This document shows, one piece after another, positions 7,364-15,792 of a DNA stretch of 64,000 bases (position 1 is its first letter; each line of letters opens with the position of its first letter). The DNA is taken from assembly GCA_003134995.1 (NCBI GenBank), contig PLDC01000005.1, positions 248,001-312,000 of the forward strand. The letters run 5' to 3'. The DNA comes from Acidobacteriaceae bacterium. GTDB lineage: Bacteria; Acidobacteriota; Terriglobia; Terriglobales; Acidobacteriaceae. Both the position numbers and the translations under genes were made by a program. The notes below the pieces were generated by a model. The model searched no databases. It had not been told where the DNA came from and saw nothing but the letters and a program-made list of their open reading frames with translations.

Positions 7364-8331
7364 CGGAATCCTCCATTCTCTGACATTTTTGGTGATTGCT
7401 GTTTTTCTGAAGCACTATCTATCTTCTGGCCGGCGGGCCCAACCGCGGCCGGACCCACAGCAGTTGTCGCTGGCGTGAGCAGCTGATCGATCGCGGCTTT
7501 GAACGCGCCGAACGGTTGAGCGCCAACAATTGTTTTCTTCACGCTCACGATGTTTCCATTCGGGTCGATGGTTCCAATCACAAACGTCGGCGTACCTTCA
7601 ATGTTCATCTTTGCCGCCTCATCGGAACTGTGCTTGATAACATCGGCAAATCGCGTGCTGGCGATGCAAGCATCCAGCTTGTTCGTATCAAGGCCCAGCT
7701 TCGCGGCGCGTTCATCAATATCGCTCGTGGCCAGTCCAGAACTTCTGCCGTTCGGGCCCGGTACCGGGATCTTGTCAGTGAACAGGCTGTCGTGCATCTC
7801 CCAGAATTTTCCCTGTTCTCCGGCGCAATGCGCTGCGCGCGCCGCGGGCACAGCATGTTCGTGAAATGGCAAAGGCATGTCGCGGTAATAGAGTCGAGCC
7901 TTGCCCGTCTTGATGTAATCGTCGAACACTCGCGGATAAATGTCCCGCTCAAAGTGCCGGCAGAACGGGCACTCGATATCCGCGTACTCGATAATGGCTA
8001 CCTGCGCTGTCGCCTCACCTCGAAACAGTTCGCCATCCACGCCCATGGTGTCGGGCACCTTCAGCGCTGGCTGCGCATTTCCACCCCGAGTGTTCAAAAG
8101 TTTCTTCAACTCATCAAGCCGGTCAAGGATCAGTTGCTGCTGCGCCTTCAACTGCTGTATATCGTTCTTCAAGGCGGCAGGGTCTTCACCCTGCTGCTGC
8201 TGCTGTTGCTGTTGCGTTGACTGCTGCGCTGTCGCCCCTGCCATACCCAGACAAGCTGCCATTGTTCCGGCGAGCAGAGGCCGAATCATGTGCCTGGAAA
8301 AACCCTCGAAACCCGCAATGAAAATATGCAT
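7360..8331 (-). CDS. Periplasmic DsbA/BdbD-like thiol oxidoreductase
   Basis: A 323-residue protein with an N-terminal export signal (about residues 14-36). A poly-Gln segment (about 37-48) and a coiled-coil stretch (about 52-80) follow. The thioredoxin-fold DsbA-like domain has the active site CPFC at Cys121 and Cys124 and the cis-Pro loop GTPTF near residue 259. This predicts disulfide formation or isomerisation in exported proteins. The ATG at 8331 is preceded by GGGAGA; an upstream in-frame start at 8421 lacks a site. The gene sits between genes for a 16-Cys thaumatin-like protein and a GH16 enzyme, which suggests dedicated folding of the operon's exported products. The poly-Gln run is encoded by CAG/CAA repeats. 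Confidence 0.88.
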   Translation of the reverse strand: MHIFIAGFEGFSRHMIRPLLAGTMAACLGMAGATAQQSTQQQQQQQQGEDPAALKNDIQQLKAQQQLILDRLDELKKLLNTRGGNAQPALKVPDTMGVDGELFRGEATAQVAIIEYADIECPFCRHFERDIYPRVFDDYIKTGKARLYYRDMPLPFHEHAVPAARAAHCAGEQGKFWEMHDSLFTDKIPVPGPNGRSSGLATSDIDERAAKLGLDTNKLDACIASTRFADVIKHSSDEAAKMNIEGTPTFVIGTIDPNGNIVSVKKTIVGAQPFGAFKAAIDQLLTPATTAVGPAAVGPAGQKIDSASEKQQSPKMSENGGFR

Positions 8332-8432
8332 AAGTGTCTCCCGGCCAGATAATTTGACCGCCCGTATCCGATGACTTTTCAAAAGCGGGCCCAGAACGCT
8401 ACGTCCCGGACCCGTGAACAAACGATAAAATA

Positions 8433-9656
8433 CTAGTTAACGGTGAGCGCCCACTCCTGGCTGGTGGAGCCGCTGCTGCAGGTGTTTACTTCAGCGAGAG
8501 ATTCCGACGACGTCCCGCTGGCAGTAAGGCATAGGGCGGTGTTGTTGGCGGGATGGAAGATGTAGTTGCTGCCCGATGCCACTGCCTCCCAAGCCTGCGC
8601 CGTGGTGCCGGCGCACGGATCCAGAACCACTTTCGAACCGGTGGTAGTTCCCGAAGCTGTCACGCAATTCGAACCACCCGCAAGCGCCATGTTGTAATAG
8701 CCGGCGGGCGAAACGCCAGTATCATTGAGGACCCAGTTCTGCGCGCCGGTGCCGTTCGAGGTATAGACCCAGATCGTGTTTCCGGGCGCGGTGCTATCAC
8801 CCTCGTCGTCCAGCCGCAATCCAGTGGCGTTCTGCGGAGTCAATGTGTAAGTGTCGCCGTTTACAATGCCGCCACCGCCGCCGCTGCCGTTCGGGCAGAA
8901 CGTGATGGTGTAGTTGGCGCCCGTCGCACAAGTGTGCAAACCGTTCGCGTCATCGTACGCATAGGCATACTCCTTGGGGCAGTAATTGTGAATGTTGGTG
9001 ACGTACGACTGCTCTGGCTGCGGCCAGTTCCCGGTAATGCAAGTGGAACTGCTCCCATACGCGCCGGTGCAGCAATACTGCGCAGTGCCATACTCCGTGC
9101 AAGGACTCAGGCAATCGTAACCGCTATCCTGCAGCTCGCCGCTCGGGCAGTCGCTCACCGGAGCCGAAGTGCAAGTGTTCGGCGAAACGCAGCTTGAGTT
9201 CGAGACTTCGACGCCAATGGGATTGTCGAATCCATCCACATAGCTCACGTCGTAGTAGTCGGTGCCTGAGGCATCCAGATTGAATTCAGCCAGCGACGTG
9301 CCTGCCGTGCCGGTAGTGCCGGCGCATTGCAACCCAGTGCCTCCGCAAGATCCGGTATAGCAAACCGCCGGACTTGCGGAGTTGCAGCCGATGCGACCCC
9401 AAATGCGGCCATTCCATCCATTCGCAAGCGTGAAGCTAACGCTGCTGCCAGCAGTCATTTCCCAGCCGCCATTGTCATAACTGGCTGGGTAAATGCCCGG
9501 GTAGACCGTGTAACTGCAATTATTTTTTACGGTGACGTTGGCGGCAAACGCCAGTGCGGGCGACATTGCCAAAACCGTGATCACCGCCAGACTGACGGCA
9601 ATCACACTCTGCCAGTTGCGACGCTGCAAATGGCAACGCTTGAGATTCATCTTCAT
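8433..9656 (-). CDS. Secreted thaumatin-like protein fused to a ricin-B lectin domain
   Basis: A 407-residue exported protein (signal peptide about residues 15-39, ending ALAFAA). Residues about 40-257 form a thaumatin-like domain. It has exactly 16 Cys, the number in plant thaumatin-like proteins, and the conserved runs GRIWGRIGC, YTGSCGG, LAEF and DYYDVSYVDGF. The Asp of the usual TGDC signature is Ser. A Gly-rich linker leads to a C-terminal beta-trefoil (about 270-407) with repeated QxW-like ends (AQNWVL, AQAWEA, SQEWAL), typical of ricin-B/CBM13 carbohydrate binding. Plant relatives bind beta-1,3-glucan and inhibit fungi. It is the first gene of an operon with a DsbA-like protein and a GH16 glucanase. 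The domain call is strong; antifungal action is inference. Confidence 0.88.
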   Translation of the reverse strand: MKMNLKRCHLQRRNWQSVIAVSLAVITVLAMSPALAFAANVTVKNNCSYTVYPGIYPASYDNGGWEMTAGSSVSFTLANGWNGRIWGRIGCNSASPAVCYTGSCGGTGLQCAGTTGTAGTSLAEFNLDASGTDYYDVSYVDGFDNPIGVEVSNSSCVSPNTCTSAPVSDCPSGELQDSGYDCLSPCTEYGTAQYCCTGAYGSSSTCITGNWPQPEQSYVTNIHNYCPKEYAYAYDDANGLHTCATGANYTITFCPNGSGGGGGIVNGDTYTLTPQNATGLRLDDEGDSTAPGNTIWVYTSNGTGAQNWVLNDTGVSPAGYYNMALAGGSNCVTASGTTTGSKVVLDPCAGTTAQAWEAVASGSNYIFHPANNTALCLTASGTSSESLAEVNTCSSGSTSQEWALTVN

Positions 9657-10004
9657 TTTGAGCTTCCGTTTCCGGGGATTGAAACGGGGAGGCAGCCGCC
9701 TGATCCCCTGTTCAAAATCAGCAACGATTTTTAGAGTGGAGGAAGCGGCAAGAGTAACCGCGTCCGAAAATGTTGCAGTGGCTGCCTAATGAGTTAGGCT
9801 GCGGTTGCCATGTGTTGCTTGGCAGTTATCTTTTTTCCGACGACTACAACTGCGTGCAGCCAGCATGCCTCCCGACCGCACGCGACAACCATACGCCAGC
9901 CAGATCGACAGCCGCGCAACATTCCACATTTTGTTACGAATTCAGAACAATCTCATTGACAAAAGCCGCCGGGGGAACCGCCATCAACTAGACGATGTCA
10001 TTCC

Positions 10005-10145
10005 GAACCGGGCCCCAAGCCCGGTGAGGAACCTGCTTGGATTTTGCGTTGTCATCCTGAGGAAGCGGAGTCGCACGCAAAGCGGGCGACTCCCAACGAA
10101 CAGCCTACCCTGAGCCTGTCGAAGGGACCCACGCAACTCGCCCGC
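10005..10145 (-). repeat. Dispersed ~125-bp intergenic repeat, copy 1 (inverted orientation)
   Basis: Read on the minus strand it runs from a GGCGAGTTGC word through GTCGCCCGC, GCGTGCGACTCC, CTCAGGATGACAACGC and CAAGCAGGTTCCTCACCGG to CGGAATGACATCG. The same ordered words recur at 19436-19560, and partly at 19912-20005, both in the opposite orientation. This copy has an extra insertion containing the word TCGACAGGCTCAGG. It has no coding potential. Confidence 0.85.
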
Positions 10146-10232
10146 AGCGCCACTGCTGATCGTGATCTTGACTCTGACTCTGACCGGGCAGGCCCACTGC
10201 TCCAGCCGTGCCGAAATGCAGAGCTTTGAAGG

Positions 10233-10420
10233 GGCGCGGCTTGAAGCCGCGCCATACAAGCCGCGGCACAATCGTGGAAGAGCGGCGCTTCAGCGCCGCG
10301 TAAAGCTCCGAACAATTATAAGCGGGCTTCAGCCCCAGCAGCCTCTGCGCGAGCGCCGCATAACGCTGGACGATTCGCCACGACCGGGAAGGGCACGGCT
10401 TCAGCCGTGCCGAAAAGCAT
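10233..10420. repeat. Cluster of three REP-like palindromes with a central TTCA/TTGA
   Basis: Three GC-rich palindromes share a core. They are GGCGCGGC-TTGAA-GCCGCGCC at 10233, a CGGCGCT-TC-AGCGCCG unit near 10281, and GGCACGGC-TTCA-GCCGTGCC near 10393. Each would form a tight hairpin. Related GGCTTCAGCC-like words occur at 20028-20120. Confidence 0.75.
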
Positions 10421-10493
10421 CGCCAAATGGTTCCAACCCTTGCAACGGATGCAGATGATGGAAGGGGCCCTGGATGGCCTGATTCCGTACACT

Positions 10494-11549
10494 ATGGAGA
10501 TGAGACCGGAAGACCAGCACTATGTCCCCGCCGGATTTCTGCGGAGCTTTCGTCCCGACGGCGAGGATGCCTTGTTCGTGCGCAGGCGTCGGGGCAGCTC
10601 ATGGTTCCGGCAGGTGCCCGAAAATATCGCGACACGCAAGAATTTCTATTCCGTCTTGCGTGATGACGGGACATTCGACGACAGAGTCGAACACATCCTC
10701 GCACGTGGTATCGAGAGACCCGGTCTAGCCGCACTCTGGAAGCTGAATGAAGGCGAGGTCGTTCCCTCGCTTTACAGTCGAGAAGCAATCGCGCTGTTTC
10801 TTGCCGTGCAATACACTCGCGTGCCTCAAATCCGGGAGAACATGCATCGCCTCTTGAAGGTTGTAGCTGACGAGTTTACCAATGAAATCCTAGATGAAGA
10901 CTTCCTGCCGCAACGATTGCAAGAGACTGAATCCATAGATCGAAAGACGGCGGAACGAACGGCGCGTCAGTTGAAGACCCTCGTGAAGGCGGGGCATATT
11001 CGACCAGTTGTCAAAGAAGAAGCGAGCATGAAGATGCTGTTTATGGCGGTTGAAGACTCGGCCTACGGATTCATGGATATGGATTGGCTCGTTCTTGCGG
11101 CGGACAAGCCTTGTTTTTTTACGTCCGATATTCCCATCTATGTTTCACCCGCTGCGACGACACGAAAATATGTAGGCATCGCCGCCGAGGGAACCGTTGT
11201 GCACGCGCCATTGTCTTCCCGTCGCTTTTTGCTGATGGGAAGGCGAGGAGGGCTCCGAATCCATTTCGCAAAACTTCGGGAGATTGCGCCCCAGTATTTT
11301 GTTGACGAGTTAGAAAGGATCCCACCTGTCGTGAAATACAGGCGAGCGACTCCGGAACTTATCGAAACTCTGAACGAAGCGACCGCGATCAGTGCTGGCG
11401 ATCTGATATGTGGCCCGCATGAATCAGAACGCCTGGCCGCAGCGTTGCTGAAGCCGCGAGTTAAGAGTGATTATCATCTCCAGCGAGTCGGGGGAGCATT
11501 GAAGATTGACCACCGCCTGGTCCTTGAAGGCCCGGGCCTTGATCGCTGA
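10494..11549 (+). CDS. DUF4238 domain-containing protein
   Basis: About 351 residues. The start PEDQHYVPAGFLRSF near the N-terminus is the hallmark of DUF4238 (usually QHYVPxxxLRxF), and the following region (RKNFYSV, VEHILARGIERP) also fits. The family is of unknown function; members are often in variable genome regions. The protein is soluble, with no signal or membrane segment. The start is uncertain: ATGs at 10455, 10458, 10494 and 10500 are all possible. The DUF4238 core begins right after 10500, so the later starts are preferred. The upstream in-frame extension to 10407 lies within a REP-like repeat and is unlikely to be coding. Confidence 0.75.
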   Translation: MEMRPEDQHYVPAGFLRSFRPDGEDALFVRRRRGSSWFRQVPENIATRKNFYSVLRDDGTFDDRVEHILARGIERPGLAALWKLNEGEVVPSLYSREAIALFLAVQYTRVPQIRENMHRLLKVVADEFTNEILDEDFLPQRLQETESIDRKTAERTARQLKTLVKAGHIRPVVKEEASMKMLFMAVEDSAYGFMDMDWLVLAADKPCFFTSDIPIYVSPAATTRKYVGIAAEGTVVHAPLSSRRFLLMGRRGGLRIHFAKLREIAPQYFVDELERIPPVVKYRRATPELIETLNEATAISAGDLICGPHESERLAAALLKPRVKSDYHLQRVGGALKIDHRLVLEGPGLDR

Positions 11550-11568
11550 ATTGTAAGAATGCGACATG

Positions 11569-12389
11569 TCAATATGTCCGGAACGGCCTCGGTTGGGGCT
11601 GAGCTAATGGCTTACGTTGCAGCGTGCGAGGGTCACAAATTTCGAATTGCTCGTTATACCATTCGATCCTTGAGTTCGCCTCAGTGTCCCCAAGCTCCAT
11701 TCCTCCCAGAAATCGGCTTCCGTTCCACACCATGCCGAAGGCTCGGGCCGGCCCCTTGCGGAAGAGCCCTGCCAATTGTGGTGAACCCCCGCTCTTCGCG
11801 TCATCACCAGACTTCAGAAAGTCGGCGAACGAAGAGAAAACGGCACGACTGTTCCACCCACGTCGCTCTTTTCCCATCGATCAAGATGCCTGTCAAACGG
11901 GCCAGATCCCGAACCGAGTCTCGCAAGAATTCCAGATTTTTCCGGTACGGGGATCTCCTTCTCGGATACATTTTTCCCACCCGCATAATCCACTTGATAG
12001 AGATTGAACCTTCCTAGCATTCCCTCTGAGGTCCGCGTGGCATAGAGAAGCGTGAAATCTCGCGTCTCGGATCGTGGATAGCGTGCGGAACTCCGCTCCA
12101 GCGCTTCAATGATTAGCCGCAGCTTTTCTTCGGGAGTGGCGCCGCTTGGAAAGAAGACCCCGCAATCAATCAATTCGAAAATCTGACTCAGCGTCTGCGT
12201 CGGAAAGAGGACATCACCGCAGTAACCAACGATCTCAGGGCCACTGTGAGAAGCAAAAAGTTTCTTCCCAAAGTCCCATTTCTTCTGTTCTGATCCGCTT
12301 AGGCTCCAGGATATTCTGCTGTCTGCAGCAAGGCGGATCGACGCCGGTCCTCGTTGATCAGCCCCGACCCAAGAGATTAGGGTTGTCAT
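11569..12389 (-). pseudogene. Ntn-hydrolase (proteasome-like) protein, broken by a 1-base frameshift
   Basis: Two minus-strand frames join into one protein of about 272 residues. The first (start 12389) begins MTTLISWVG and contains RLAADSRISW, both like proteasome-type Ntn hydrolases in which a Thr or Ser after Met becomes the nucleophile. It ends out of frame after KSDVGG. The second frame continues with SRAVFSSFADF and SGDDAKSGG to a stop at 11569. Inserting a single C within GGAACAGTCG at about 11851-11854 would give GGAACCAGTCG and restore Gly-Thr-Ser-Arg-Ala-Val across the join. Either the gene is inactivated or the sequence has a one-base error. The relationship to proteasome-like proteins is from motif recall. 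Confidence 0.7.
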
Positions 12390-12552
12390 GTTCGCATCTC
12401 ACCTTCTGTTGATAAAATTGCGGGAGGCGAGTCCACGGCGGCTCACCGCGGGGCAACTCCCTGGCTCTCCACCAATAACCATTCTACGGGGAGGCCGAGG
12501 TGGCTAAGCTCCTCTTTGCATTTGCAGAGAGGAGCGACCGGGGTTTGGCACA

Positions 12553-12588
12553 ATAAAAAGGCCACGACTCGCGTCGCGGCCCTTTTTC
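12553..12588 (-). terminator. Rho-independent terminator after pnp
   Basis: On the minus strand GGGCCGCGAC pairs with GTCGTGGCC around a short GCGA loop and is followed by TTTTT. It lies about 40 bases beyond the pnp stop at 12627. Confidence 0.85.
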
Positions 12589-12619
12589 TATCCGTCTGAA
12601 TCCGCGAAAATCCGTGGCA
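12589..12619. repeat. Single arm of the ATCCGTG micro-repeat family
   Basis: Contains ATCCGTCTGAATCCGCGAAA followed by ATCCGTGGCAA. These are the same words that make up the right arm of the long inverted repeat at 57019-57112. It lies between the pnp stop and its terminator. Confidence 0.7.
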
Positions 12620-12626
12620 AGAGAAC

Positions 12627-15068
12627 CTAGTGTCGTCCCCCACCAGGCCCGCCGCGTCCACGATCACGCCCGCCGCCACCAGGCCGTCCACCACCGCGCC
12701 CGCCGCGTCCACGATCACGCCCGCCGCCGCCCGGCCGTCCGCCGCGCCCGCCACGATCTCCACTAGGAGGCCGATCCCCTCGAGGACGATCACTGCTCGC
12801 CACCGGCGCTCCATCGCGATTAAAGTTCGGCTCAGCCTCAGCTTCATCAGGAAAATCGCCGCCGCCTTCAATCACCATCGTGCCCGCAGGAACTGCCGCG
12901 GGAACATACTCGGCCTGAGCGCCGCCTTCCGCGGGTGCGCCCTCCGGAAGTGGAGCACCGCCCATCTTCGCGCGCTGCTCTTTCAGAATCGCCTTGCGCG
13001 ATAACCGGATCCGGTTGCCCTCAACCGCCAGCACCTTCACCAGCACCTGATCGCCTTCTTTCAACTCATCGCGAATATCGCCAATGCGATGCTCCGCCAC
13101 TTCGCTGATGTGCAGCAACCCGTCGGTGCCGGGAATAATCTCGACGAACGCGCCGAAATCCGCCAGCCGCGTCACCTTACCGAGATAAGTTTTTCCAACT
13201 TCTGCAGTAGCCGTCAGATCGCCAATAATCTGCAACGCCTTAGCCGCCGACTCTTGATTGCTCGACGCAACCTTCACGAGCCCAGAATCCTCTACATCGA
13301 TCTTCACTCCGGTCTGCTCGACGATCGAACGAATCATCTTTCCGCCCGGCCCAATCAGGTCGCGAATCTTGTCGACCGGAATCTGCACGGTATAGAACCG
13401 CGGAGCGAAATCAGAAATCTTCTCCCGTCCGATGGAAATCACTTCTTCCATCTTGCCGAGAATATGCAACCGCCCGCGCTTAGCCTGCGCCAGCGCCTCG
13501 CGCATGATCTGCGAGGTGATCCCGGCAACTTTAATATCCATCTGCAGCGCGGTGATTCCATCTTTCGTTCCGGCAACTTTGAAATCCATATCGCCGTAAT
13601 GATCTTCCGCGCCGGCAATGTCGGTGAGAATGGCATACTGCTCGCCCTCCTTCACCAATCCCATCGCCACGCCCGCAACCGGAGCCTTCAGCGGAACGCC
13701 AGCATCCATCAGCGAAAGCGAAGCTCCGCAAACGGTAGCCATCGACGAAGACCCATTCGATTCCAGAATGTCCGAGACCACGCGCATCGCGTAAGGCCAA
13801 GCCTCCTCCGAAGGCAGCACGCCAGAAATTGCGCGCTCAGCGAGCGCCCCATGCCCAATCTCACGCCGCCCCGCCCCACGCATGAATCCAACCTCACCCA
13901 CAGAAAACGGCGGAAAGTTGTAGTGCAGCATGAAGCGCTTTTTGGCTTCGCCTTCGAAGCCTTCTAGGCGCTGCATGTCGTCGCTGGTGCCTAACGTTGT
14001 GGTGACCAGGGCTTGGGTTTCGCCGCGGGTGAAGATGGCGCTGCCGTGGGTGCGGGGCAGGATGCCGGCTTCGATCCAGATGTCGCGGACTTCGTCGAAG
14101 GCGCGGGCGTCTGGGCGGCGTTTCTTTTCTAATACTTCTTCGCGGAAGATTCGTTCGCGCAGCGTCTCGTAATAGGTTTTCAGTTTCGCCAGCGCTTCTT
14201 CGTCGTCTTCTTTAATATCTGCCTGCAGCTTCTTCTTTATTTCTTTGACCAGCGCGTAGCTCTCGGCCTTGGGATGCTTCTTGGTGTCGAGAGCGTCGGA
14301 GACTTCGGCGCCTACTTTTTTCTTCAGCTGGTCGTAATATTTCTGATCGAATTCCGGAGGCGTTACTTCGCGCTTCTTCTTGCCGGCCTTCGATTGCAGG
14401 TCTTTGAGTGCGGCGCAGATCTTTTTGATTTCCGTGTGCCCGAACTCGATCGCGTCTACGACTACTTCTTCGCTGACTTCTTTCGCGCCGGATTCAATCA
14501 TCACAATGCCGTCGGCTGTGCCGACGACCATGATGTTCAGCAGGCTTTCGCGCATCTCGTCGTACGTGGGATTGATGATGAACTGTCCGCCAATCTGGCC
14601 GACGCGCACTGCGCCGATCGGTCCAAGAAACGGAATGTCCGACAAAGTGAGCGCCGCCGATGCGCCGTTGATGCCGAGCACGTCGGGATCATTGCTGGAA
14701 TCCGCCGACAACACGAAGGTGATGACCTGGGTCTCGCACTTGAATCCCTCGGCAAACATCGGCCGAACCGGGCGATCAATCTGGCGACTGGTGAGCACTT
14801 CGCGTTCGCTCATGCGGCCTTCGCGCTTGATGAAGCCGCCGGGAAAGCGTCCACCGGCGTAGGTATATTCGCGGTAATCCACGGTGAGGGGAAAGAAATC
14901 GATGCCTTCGCGCGGGTCGGGGTTGGCGGTTGCGGTGGAGAGCACGACGTTATCGCCCATGCGGACTACGGCTGCGCCGCCAGCCTGCTTGGCTAATTTT
15001 CCGGTTTCAAATGAGAGTTGTTTGCCGCCGGCGAGGTCGACTGTAACGCTGCTAACTTCTGGTTTCAT
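12627..15068 (-). CDS. pnp: Polyribonucleotide nucleotidyltransferase (PNPase)
   Basis: An 813-residue 3'-5' phosphorolytic exoribonuclease of the RNA degradosome. Two RNase PH-like domains are visible (N-terminal DPREGIDFFPLTVDYREYTYAGG; second domain with TRGETQALVTTTLG near residues 347-360 and the catalytic GAEDHYGDMDFK near 485). They are followed by a KH domain (IGPGGKMI near residue 565) and an S1 domain (about 625-700, GKVTRLADFGAFVE). The last 50 residues are an unusual Gly/Arg-rich tail with two copies of GGRPGGGGRDRGRGG. The ATG at 15068 follows AAAGGATG. rpsO lies 333 bases upstream on the same strand, the classic rpsO-pnp order. Confidence 0.98.
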   Translation of the reverse strand: MKPEVSSVTVDLAGGKQLSFETGKLAKQAGGAAVVRMGDNVVLSTATANPDPREGIDFFPLTVDYREYTYAGGRFPGGFIKREGRMSEREVLTSRQIDRPVRPMFAEGFKCETQVITFVLSADSSNDPDVLGINGASAALTLSDIPFLGPIGAVRVGQIGGQFIINPTYDEMRESLLNIMVVGTADGIVMIESGAKEVSEEVVVDAIEFGHTEIKKICAALKDLQSKAGKKKREVTPPEFDQKYYDQLKKKVGAEVSDALDTKKHPKAESYALVKEIKKKLQADIKEDDEEALAKLKTYYETLRERIFREEVLEKKRRPDARAFDEVRDIWIEAGILPRTHGSAIFTRGETQALVTTTLGTSDDMQRLEGFEGEAKKRFMLHYNFPPFSVGEVGFMRGAGRREIGHGALAERAISGVLPSEEAWPYAMRVVSDILESNGSSSMATVCGASLSLMDAGVPLKAPVAGVAMGLVKEGEQYAILTDIAGAEDHYGDMDFKVAGTKDGITALQMDIKVAGITSQIMREALAQAKRGRLHILGKMEEVISIGREKISDFAPRFYTVQIPVDKIRDLIGPGGKMIRSIVEQTGVKIDVEDSGLVKVASSNQESAAKALQIIGDLTATAEVGKTYLGKVTRLADFGAFVEIIPGTDGLLHISEVAEHRIGDIRDELKEGDQVLVKVLAVEGNRIRLSRKAILKEQRAKMGGAPLPEGAPAEGGAQAEYVPAAVPAGTMVIEGGGDFPDEAEAEPNFNRDGAPVASSDRPRGDRPPSGDRGGRGGRPGGGGRDRGRGGRGGGRPGGGGRDRGRGGPGGGRH

Positions 15069-15400
15069 GTTTCATCCTTTAGAACAGCTATCAGCTTTCA
15101 GCTATCAGCTGTCAGCTTTCGGCTCCAGGTTGATTTTCGAGAGTGAGACGCAGGTATGGTTACCCAATCGATCTCGGATCGAGATTGGCGGGGTGGGATG
15201 CGCTCAAAAGATGCACGTTGCAGAATAACCTCAATGCCCGGCCGGCTTCGAGAGGAAGGCGGCGTTCTCTCAGATACGTTGTGGAAAGATCTTCCTCGGA
15301 GATCACTCTGAAGAAAATCACAAGGGTATATTTCGTCGTATCCCACTTCTCGCAAAAGACGCGAGAAATGGGGCACCCCAGTTTCCCAGCTTTCCCGGAA
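15069..15400. other. rpsO-pnp intergenic region
   Basis: 332 bases without a convincing gene. In many bacteria this interval holds a pnp promoter and RNase III-sensitive leader structures; none is clear here. Its pnp-proximal end consists of an AGCTGATAGC-type micro-repeat. Confidence 0.5.
15086..15124. repeat. AGCT(A/T/G)TC micro-repeat in the pnp leader
   Basis: About five near-identical 7-9 base words (CAGCTATCAGCTTTCAGCTA and continuing) end 18 bases before the pnp start codon. On the pnp strand this reads as repeated AGCTGATAGCTGAAAGC. Confidence 0.8.
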
Positions 15401-15667
15401 TTACTTGCGGATGCCGAGCTTTCCAATGACCGTCTTATAGCGCTCGGAATCGTATCGTTTGAGGTAGTCGAGTAAACGACGCCGTTTACTGACTAGCATG
15501 AGCAGGCCGCGGCGTGAGCCGTGGTCCTTCTGGTGCGTCTTGAAGTGGTCCGTCAACTGGCCAATGCGTTCACTGATGATGGCGATCTGAACCTCGGGAC
15601 TCCCCGTGTCAGTCGCGTGCGTCTGATACTGGTCAATCACGGATTTCTTTTGCTCTCTGGCTAACAC
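15401..15667 (-). CDS. rpsO: 30S ribosomal protein S15
   Basis: An 88-residue protein, the normal S15 length, with family-defining segments [26 protein letters not shown] and [16 protein letters not shown]. It binds the central domain of 16S rRNA and helps bridge the subunits. The [11 protein letters not shown] start is typical for the family. It is followed on the same strand by pnp, a conserved order in bacteria. No anomaly is seen. Confidence 0.98.
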   Translation of the reverse strand: MLAREQKKSVIDQYQTHATDTGSPEVQIAIISERIGQLTDHFKTHQKDHGSRRGLLMLVSKRRRLLDYLKRYDSERYKTVIGKLGIRK

Positions 15668-15792
15668 TAACCTGTCGCACTCCTGTTCTGATTTCGATTT
15701 ATCTTGGTGACAGTAGTGAGGTTATCATGCGGGGGAAGTGGTGTAAAGGCGGGGGCGCGACTGGTGATGAATCCTCTGCTTACTTGCGCGAC

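Larger units (their letters stand above)
9657..10493. other. Repeat-rich intergenic region, no gene found
   Basis: About 840 bases between the divergent thaumatin-like operon and the DUF4238 gene. No frame in it has recognisable coding character. It holds one copy of a dispersed ~125-bp repeat (10005-10145) and three REP-like palindromes (10233-10420). The promoter of the thaumatin-like operon must lie near 9660-9760. Confidence 0.6.

Noticed and set aside
9770-10113. Short plus-strand frames upstream of the DUF4238 gene
   Set aside because: They run into a dispersed repeat, lack initiation signals and are not similar to anything recognisable.
12443-12871. 142-residue minus-strand frame over the pnp 3' end
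   Set aside because: It is out of frame with pnp and is a by-product of the Gly/Arg-coding GC-rich repeat.
14274-14996. Long plus-strand frame (240 codons)
   Set aside because: Antisense to pnp, whose protein sequence is unmistakable; long antisense frames are common in GC-rich genes.
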